Source of the DNA: Gonium pectorale
Taxonomy: Eukaryota; Chlorophyta; Chlorophyceae; Chlamydomonadales; Volvocaceae
Direction of reading: 5' to 3'
Length of the DNA: 10,418 nucleotides
NCBI GenBank assembly: GCA_001584585.1
Contig: LSYV01000014.1
Span: 925,192 to 935,609, forward strand
The notes under the pieces were generated by a model that ran no database searches, had not been told where the DNA came from, and was given only the letters and a program-made list of their open reading frames with translations. Shown piece by piece: positions 7,001 through 10,418 of this stretch. The first letter of the stretch is position 1; every line of letters begins with the position of its first letter. The translations under genes were made by a program, and so were the position numbers.

Positions 7001-10000
7001 GTAAAAGCCAGATGCGACGCAAACACGGGTTTTCATCTCGACCCCCTCCCACACCCAGATCCCATACACACATACAACCGCCGCCACACACGCGACATGC
7101 GCAACCCCCCCGCCCGCCGGCGCCCACCTTCTCCCCAGCCGCCACGCTAAAGGTGACTCCCTTGAGCACCAACGGCATGCCGGGCCGGTAGCGCATGCTC
7201 AGGTCCACCACCTCGATGGCGCCCGCGGACGGCCACTCGGGGGGCACAGTGGAGGCCACCTCGGGCGGCGTGTCGGGGCGGGCCTCGCGCTCGGGCGCCA
7301 GGTACTGCGCATAAAGATGTGTGATGGTGGGGGTGGGATGAGAAACAGGGTTTGGCGGAACTGGGCTAGAATGGGGGGGAGGGGGGAGGGCCGAAATGTG
7401 GGAGGAGGCGTTACTCGGCACGCCTGCAAGTTGAGCGATGCGACGATGACCGCGAGCGGCAGGGTGGTACTGGGCGCGACGGACTCGAGCCACATCCCAG
7501 GCAAGGCATGAGGGCAAGAAAGCCCGAGAGGCCGAAGCCCCGGGAACCTAGTAACACCTCCCCCCACTGACGCCCATCCACACATCCGCTTCCACACATC
7601 CGCTTCCACACATCTGCTTCCATGTGTGACATCCTGAAACCATCCTTCCGCCTCCCACCCCCGACCCCGGTCCACGCACCCACCCACCCTCCGGTCCACA
7701 CCCCTACCTGGACGATGCGCTCCACGCTGTTGAAGTCCGCCTCGCTCTTGGAGGCCATGTTGGTGCCGTGCTTGAGGAAGCGGGTCAGGTCCAGAGCGTA
7801 CACCAGCGCCAGGCCCGCCATGCCGGGGTCGATGCCGCCCTGGATCACCAGCGCACCTAGGGGTGGGGGTAGGGGGGAGCACAGGAGGGGAGGGGATTTG
7901 GGGCTGGGGGGGGGGGTCGACGACACGTAGGATGCGAAGGGCGGGGTGGGGAGGGGCGCGCGAGTTTGAACGGTGGGTGAGGAGGGGCCCGGCCTACTCC
8001 CATTTCCCGAACAAGAGCAAGGAGGAGGATTGACCAAGCAGGAGGTGGACGAGGAGGAGAGGGGGGATGCCAACTCTGCTTGCACGAACCCGCGCACGCA
8101 CACCTCACCCCGTCCCGCCCCATCAAAGAGAAACGACGGCGGCTCTCAGTCGCTCACCCCCCCACCCACCCACCCACCGCCATGACCCCACCACCACCCG
8201 CCATAGCCACCCACCGCACAGCGTGAGGATGGCCAGCCCCAGCATGTCTAGCCTACTGGCCAGCCAGCTGGACGCCAGCTTCTGCGTGATGAAGGCGTGG
8301 GCGTTGCGCTCCATCAGCCCGTCGCTGGCGGCCACAAAGTGCGCCTCCAGGCGGTAGGCGCGGATGGTAGCCACGCCCAGCAGCGCCTCCGCGAAGCGGC
8401 TGTAGATGGGCGAGCGGGACACCGACTCGATGCGCTGCAGCTCGCGCGCCGCGGGGATGTAGTACCTGGTGCGGTTGGCGGTTGGCAGTTACAAAGGTGG
8501 TTGGGCGGTTGGTTGGTGGTTGAGGACGGATTTTGGCCAGAGGGTGGCCAGAGGGAGTGGTTCGGCGAGGTGGTTGGGGCAGGCACGTTCTTCGCACTCT
8601 TGTTCGTCGCTCTTGTCAACGCAAACAGCGGCACACAGTGCCTGTGGCGGGTCGGCCCGCAGCAACATGTACAGGTTGTATAATACATGCCCACGCCCAC
8701 GCCCACGCCCACGCCCACACACCCAGCCACCCATCCCCACGCCCCCCCCCCCACACACACGTCCCCCCGCACACACACGCCTACCTCTGGATGGTGAAGT
8801 ATATGATGGTCAGCGGCACCAGCGCAATGCCAAACCACTTTGTGGCGATTGTGATGACGATGAGGATGGCAATGTAGGTGGCCACGCTGCCCGCAAACTG
8901 GATCAGCGAGGCGGCCAGCGTCGAGTCCATAATGTCGGTGTCGCGGGAGAAGCGGTTCAGGATGCGGCCTGGCGGGGGTTGGAGGGGGGGAGGTGGGAGG
9001 GTGGTCGTGATGGGACGTAAGGGATTGGGTTTTGGGGTGTTTCGGGCAGCCCCGGTTGAAGGCGCGACCCCGAGGCATTCTCTCTTCTTGGGGTTGGGGA
9101 GTGGGGTGGGCCACAAGGCGGTTGGGGATCGGCACAGCGACCAGACCCGGGTGGGTGGGGTTTGGGAAGCGGCGAACCGTAGAGGCATTTCCCCATCCCC
9201 CACCACTGCGGCGTAACATACCGAGTCCCGCCCGCACCCGCCCTCCCTTCCACACCCAACCGCAACATCTCGCTTCTCCCGCCTCTCCAGTCGACCCCCA
9301 TACTGATGACATGTATGTACACATGTAACGTCGCTGCTTGCGTGCCCCACCAAACCTCCTTTTAAAGCCTCGTCCTCCATCCTGGATGCAGCATGACGGC
9401 ATGCATGAGGGCAACACCCGCCATCTCACGTCGAACCCAACCCGACCAAGATGCCGTTCCACCGTCGTCCGGCCGGTCCCCCATCCCGCACCCACCGGCG
9501 GGGTTGGTGTCGAAGAAGCTCTTGGGCAGCGCCAGGATGTGGTCCAGCAGCTGGTTGTGGATCGACACCGCCGCGCGCACGCAGAAGAAGAGAAACGTCG
9601 TACTGCGTACGAACGTGAGCAGGCCGTACACGGCGCCCAGCATGAAGTAGATGCCCAGGTAGAAGCCCGTCGTACGGTCGTACTTGTCGCCAAACCAGTG
9701 GCCCACCCAGGTGTCGGTATACACGCGGGCGCCCTGTGGGAGGGGCGGAGAAGGGGGTAAGGAGGGGGGTGCGGAAGTTCAATCTTGTTGTAGAACGTCC
9801 AGGCGTTTGATTGGACTTGATTCTTACCAAGTTGTTACGTATAACATGCTGTTGATGTACTGCTGATTCGACGCACGCCTCGAGTCGCGTCTGCCTCGGC
9901 CCCCGGCTCCTCGCCGCCGCCCCATTACCCGCCCCCACAGACATCCGCCCCACCCACCCAACCTCGGCCCCACAGCGCCCGCCCCCATCCCCTCCACGAG

Positions 10001-10068
10001 ATCGCCCCCACCTGCTCAATCGCAAACAGCGCGAGCAGCGGCAGGAACCACAGCCAACCGCCACCAGC
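3952..10068 (-). CDS. ABC transporter subfamily C (MRP-type), C-terminal half, 13 exons, 5'-partial
   Basis: This gene encodes the TMD2-NBD2 half of a full-size ABCC exporter. Such proteins use ATP to move organic anions, glutathione conjugates or metal-thiol complexes across the vacuolar or plasma membrane. Thirteen exons join in frame to 659 residues and a TGA at 3954-3952. Residues 1 to about 293 are TMD2, with motifs such as [41 protein letters not shown] and TIRAYR. Residues 294-549 are NBD2: WPSAG at 317-321, A-loop Y332, Walker A G357-S364, Q-loop Q405, signature FSLGQ at 460-464, Walker B V480-E485, D-loop SVD and H-loop H516. All catalytic residues are present, so NBD2 should hydrolyse ATP. 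The stretch after NBD2 ([14 protein letters not shown]) recalls plant vacuolar ABCC1/ABCC2 proteins; that closer placement is from memory of the family. TMD1 and NBD1 lie beyond the window. Intron phases in order are 0,1,2,1,0,0,0,0,2,0,0,0. Confidence 0.95.
4044..4104. repeat. Imperfect 18-bp direct repeat in the last intron
   Basis: GAAGCAATTCCACAGATT (4044-4061) and GAAGCGATTCCACGGATT (4087-4104) match at 16 of 18 bases. They lie near the acceptor of the final ABCC intron, where they may mark a short duplication. Confidence 0.85.
4425..4505 (-). CDS. ABCC exon 12: C-terminal tail
   Basis: This exon encodes 27 residues (615-641): [16 protein letters not shown], then [10 protein letters not shown]. 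It is hydrophilic, Gly/Ser/Thr-rich and without a family motif, so it rests on splice sites and frame rather than similarity. The acceptor is CGCGCACAG and the donor is CAG|GTACGG, both phase 0. It could be alternatively spliced without a frame change. Confidence 0.72.
4922..5116 (-). CDS. ABCC exon 11: post-NBD2 helix region
   Basis: This exon encodes residues 550-614. [11 protein letters not shown] and [10 protein letters not shown] match the region just after NBD2 in plant ABCC1/2-type proteins. The rest (Ala-, Arg- and Ser-rich) looks lineage-specific. The acceptor is CTTCTGCAG. Two overlapping donors are possible. AGG|GTGAGG is preferred because it gives phase 0, which fits the next exon. 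Confidence 0.88.
5353..5569 (-). CDS. ABCC exon 10: Walker B, D-loop and H-loop
   Basis: This exon encodes residues 477-549. [14 protein letters not shown] gives Walker B with the catalytic Glu (E485) and the D-loop. [19 protein letters not shown] holds the H-loop His (H516). It ends ARLLEKPE, the usual end of an ABCC NBD. The acceptor is GCTTCGCAG at phase 2 and the donor is GAG|GTGGGG at phase 0. Confidence 0.95.
5844..5980 (-). CDS. ABCC exon 9: NBD2 signature motif
   Basis: This exon encodes residues 432-476 and two bases of codon 477. It contains [25 protein letters not shown] replaces the textbook LSGGQ, as is normal for NBD2 of ABCC proteins, where [LF]S[VL]GQ is common. The acceptor is CGCCATCAG. 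The donor AG|GTGCGG is at phase 2. Confidence 0.94.
6248..6276. repeat. (CA)n microsatellite in intron 8/9
   Basis: A CA tract, read as GT on the sense strand, lies about 45-70 bases after the donor of the intron between exons 8 and 9. It contributes to the G/T-rich 5' part of that intron. Confidence 0.85.
6319..6396 (-). CDS. ABCC exon 8: short exon after the Q-loop
   Basis: This 78-base exon encodes 26 residues (406-431), starting [16 protein letters not shown] and ending DQQLWE. These are the diagnostic ABCC segments between the Q-loop and the signature motif. The acceptor is ATTTACAG and the donor is GAG|GTGAGG, both phase 0. Confidence 0.94.
6681..6743. repeat. Interstitial telomere-like sequence with both strands' motifs
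   Basis: The left part carries G-strand motifs (TTTTAGG at 6694-6700, TTTTAGGG at 6702-6709). The right part carries C-strand motifs (CCCTAA at 6726-6731 and 6734-6739), with CCCTAGGG palindromes between. TTTTAGGG is the Chlamydomonas telomere repeat and TTTAGGG the common plant and Volvox one. The tract lies inside the ABCC intron between exons 7 and 8. Confidence 0.8.
6786..6944 (-). CDS. ABCC exon 7: Walker A to Q-loop
   Basis: This exon encodes residues 353-405. It carries the complete Walker A motif GRTGSGKSS, a typical ABC helix ([11 protein letters not shown]), IRIDGVDIS, and ends exactly at the Q-loop glutamine (SIIPQ). The acceptor is CCCCCTCAG and the donor is CAG|GTGGGG, both phase 0. 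The following intron holds the telomere-like motif. Confidence 0.95.
7128..7304 (-). CDS. ABCC exon 6: start of NBD2 (A-loop)
   Basis: This exon encodes residues 294-352. It starts [10 protein letters not shown], a typical post-TMD2 linker, then [12 protein letters not shown], the ABCC NBD2 entry motif, and [16 protein letters not shown], whose Tyr is the A-loop residue that stacks on adenine. The acceptor is TATGCGCAG and the donor is AAG|GTGGGC, both phase 0. The junction lies a few residues before Walker A. Confidence 0.94.
7578..7619. repeat. 14-bp tandem repeat, three copies, in intron 5/6
   Basis: CCACACATCCGCTT occurs three times in a row (7578-7591, 7592-7605, 7606-7619), with one C-to-T change in the third copy. 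It lies in the 403-base intron between exons 5 and 6. Confidence 0.95.
7708..7856 (-). CDS. ABCC exon 5: last TMD2 helix and linker to NBD2
   Basis: This exon encodes residues 244-293. A hydrophobic helix ([17 protein letters not shown]) is followed by [12 protein letters not shown], the usual ABCC link between TMD2 and NBD2 (E-x-x-x-x-S-V-E-R). The acceptor is CCCCTAG, the only TAG acceptor in the gene. The donor is CAG|GTAGGG at phase 0. Confidence 0.93.
8215..8465 (-). CDS. ABCC exon 4: TMD2 coupling helix region
   Basis: This exon encodes residues 160-243 and the first base of codon 244. It holds [20 protein letters not shown], then [15 protein letters not shown], the conserved ABCC segment that contacts the nucleotide-binding domains, then the helix [12 protein letters not shown]. 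The acceptor is CGCACCAG at phase 2 and the donor is G|GTGGGT at phase 1. Confidence 0.94.
8689..8718. repeat. (GCCCAC)5 hexamer repeat in intron 3/4
   Basis: Five exact copies of GCCCAC on the plus strand form GTGGGC repeats on the sense strand, close to the donor of the intron between exons 3 and 4. Because GTGGGC resembles this gene's donors, each copy could act as a decoy 5' splice site. Confidence 0.95.
8785..8968 (-). CDS. ABCC exon 3: TMD2 middle helices
   Basis: This exon encodes residues 99-159 plus two bases of codon 160. It begins [19 protein letters not shown], the strongly conserved ABCC loop, followed by two hydrophobic helices ([29 protein letters not shown] split across this stretch). 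The acceptor is CCCCGCCAG. The donor AG|GTAGGC is at phase 2 and splits an Arg codon. Confidence 0.94.
9496..9733 (-). CDS. ABCC exon 2: TMD2 helices and coupling region
   Basis: This exon encodes residues 20-98 plus the first base of codon 99. It opens [19 protein letters not shown] and runs through a long hydrophobic segment ([18 protein letters not shown]) to [11 protein letters not shown], a typical ABCC cytoplasmic loop. The acceptor is CTCCCACAG. The donor is G|GTGGGT at phase 1, which splits the Gly of NPAGRI. Confidence 0.93.
10012..10068 (-). CDS. ABCC exon 1 in window: first TMD2 helix
   Basis: This exon encodes 19 residues, [19 protein letters not shown], a hydrophobic helix matching the start of the first TMD2 helix in ABCC proteins. 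It is bounded by acceptor TTCCGCAG and donor GTGGGG, both at phase 0. Splicing to the next exon restores the family hallmark Q-G-A-R-V. It is the most upstream exon I can place, so earlier exons lie beyond a long intron. Confidence 0.85.
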
Positions 10069-10418
10069 CTGCGGAACGGGACGCGGAGGGGCTTACTCAG
10101 TCCGTGCGCCAGCTGAGCCGGAGGGGGAAGGTCGCAGCGCGGGGGATAGACAAGGATAGTAAAGCGCCCAAACTGAAGGTCGGTCGTCCCACCTCGCAGC
10201 CACATCAACGCGGAAGGGGTGCGCACGACCGCACGTACGGCGTGCCGTCGTACGACACACGCACAGGGAGACATGCACCAGCCCACATGCGATGCACGTA
10301 GGCCAGACTAGGCGCACCCCAGCACGGCATTGCATCGGGTCACCCCAGAGAGAATTCTGGGCCGCATCGGGGGCTACGGTGGTGGTCGCCGCCGAATTAA
10401 CATGCAGGGACATCACCC
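10069..10418 (-). other. Probable upstream ABCC intron, no exon seen
   Basis: This stretch begins with the acceptor CCGCAG of the first exon placed. In all minus-strand frames I found nothing matching the ABCC segment expected just upstream (the linker after NBD1 and the start of TMD2). It is therefore most likely the 3' part of an intron longer than 350 bases, with the rest of the gene beyond the window. Confidence 0.55.

Noticed and set aside
8314..9693. A 459-residue minus-strand open frame through the ABCC region
   Set aside because: It is out of frame with the conserved TMD2 exons and crosses several introns; the motif-bearing frames and splice sites define the real gene.
10093..10416. 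A 107-residue minus-strand frame as the next upstream ABCC exon
   Set aside because: No ABCC motif is present, and joining it to the first placed exon does not recover the expected TMD2 start.

Overview
The window looks like nuclear DNA of a GC-rich, intron-dense green alga, probably a chlorophyte close to the volvocine/Chlamydomonas group. Support comes from one gene cut into many short exons by GT-AG introns of 183-527 bases, TTTTAGGG/CCCTAA telomere-like motifs inside one intron, (CA)n and GC-rich microsatellites, and TGTAA words of the kind these algae use as poly(A) signals. The assignment rests on style; no marker gene is present.

Right part (3952-10068, minus strand): the 3' half of one large gene for a full-size ABC transporter of subfamily C (MRP type). 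I could place 13 exons with consistent GT..AG borders and compatible phases. They sum to 1980 bases: 659 residues plus TGA. They encode most or all of transmembrane domain 2, a complete nucleotide-binding domain 2 (A-loop Tyr, Walker A, Q-loop, signature, Walker B with catalytic Glu, D-loop, H-loop) and a C-terminal tail. The first half (TMD1, NBD1) must lie beyond the right edge. The last 350 bases (10069-10418) show no recognisable exon and are probably intron.

Middle (about 2270-3950): downstream flank and 3'-UTR of the ABC gene, with microsatellites, a 16-bp tandem repeat and a dense cluster of GTAC tetramers. No convincing gene is visible.

Left part (1-2270): a tandem array of CACTCCGCAC(C/CTA) units that flips orientation near position 228, then unidentified sequence with weak plus-strand exon-like stretches, a frameshifted relic of a Ty3/gypsy retrotransposon integrase on the minus strand (about 1186-1348), and a TGTAA-plus-A9 tract on the plus strand that resembles a retroposed transcript end. 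This side reads as repeat-rich DNA beside one conserved housekeeping-type transporter gene.

The most unusual pattern is in the ABC gene's introns. All 12 start with a G-rich stretch and end with a C-rich stretch on the sense strand, so most could fold donor side onto acceptor side. No new multi-gene system is visible.
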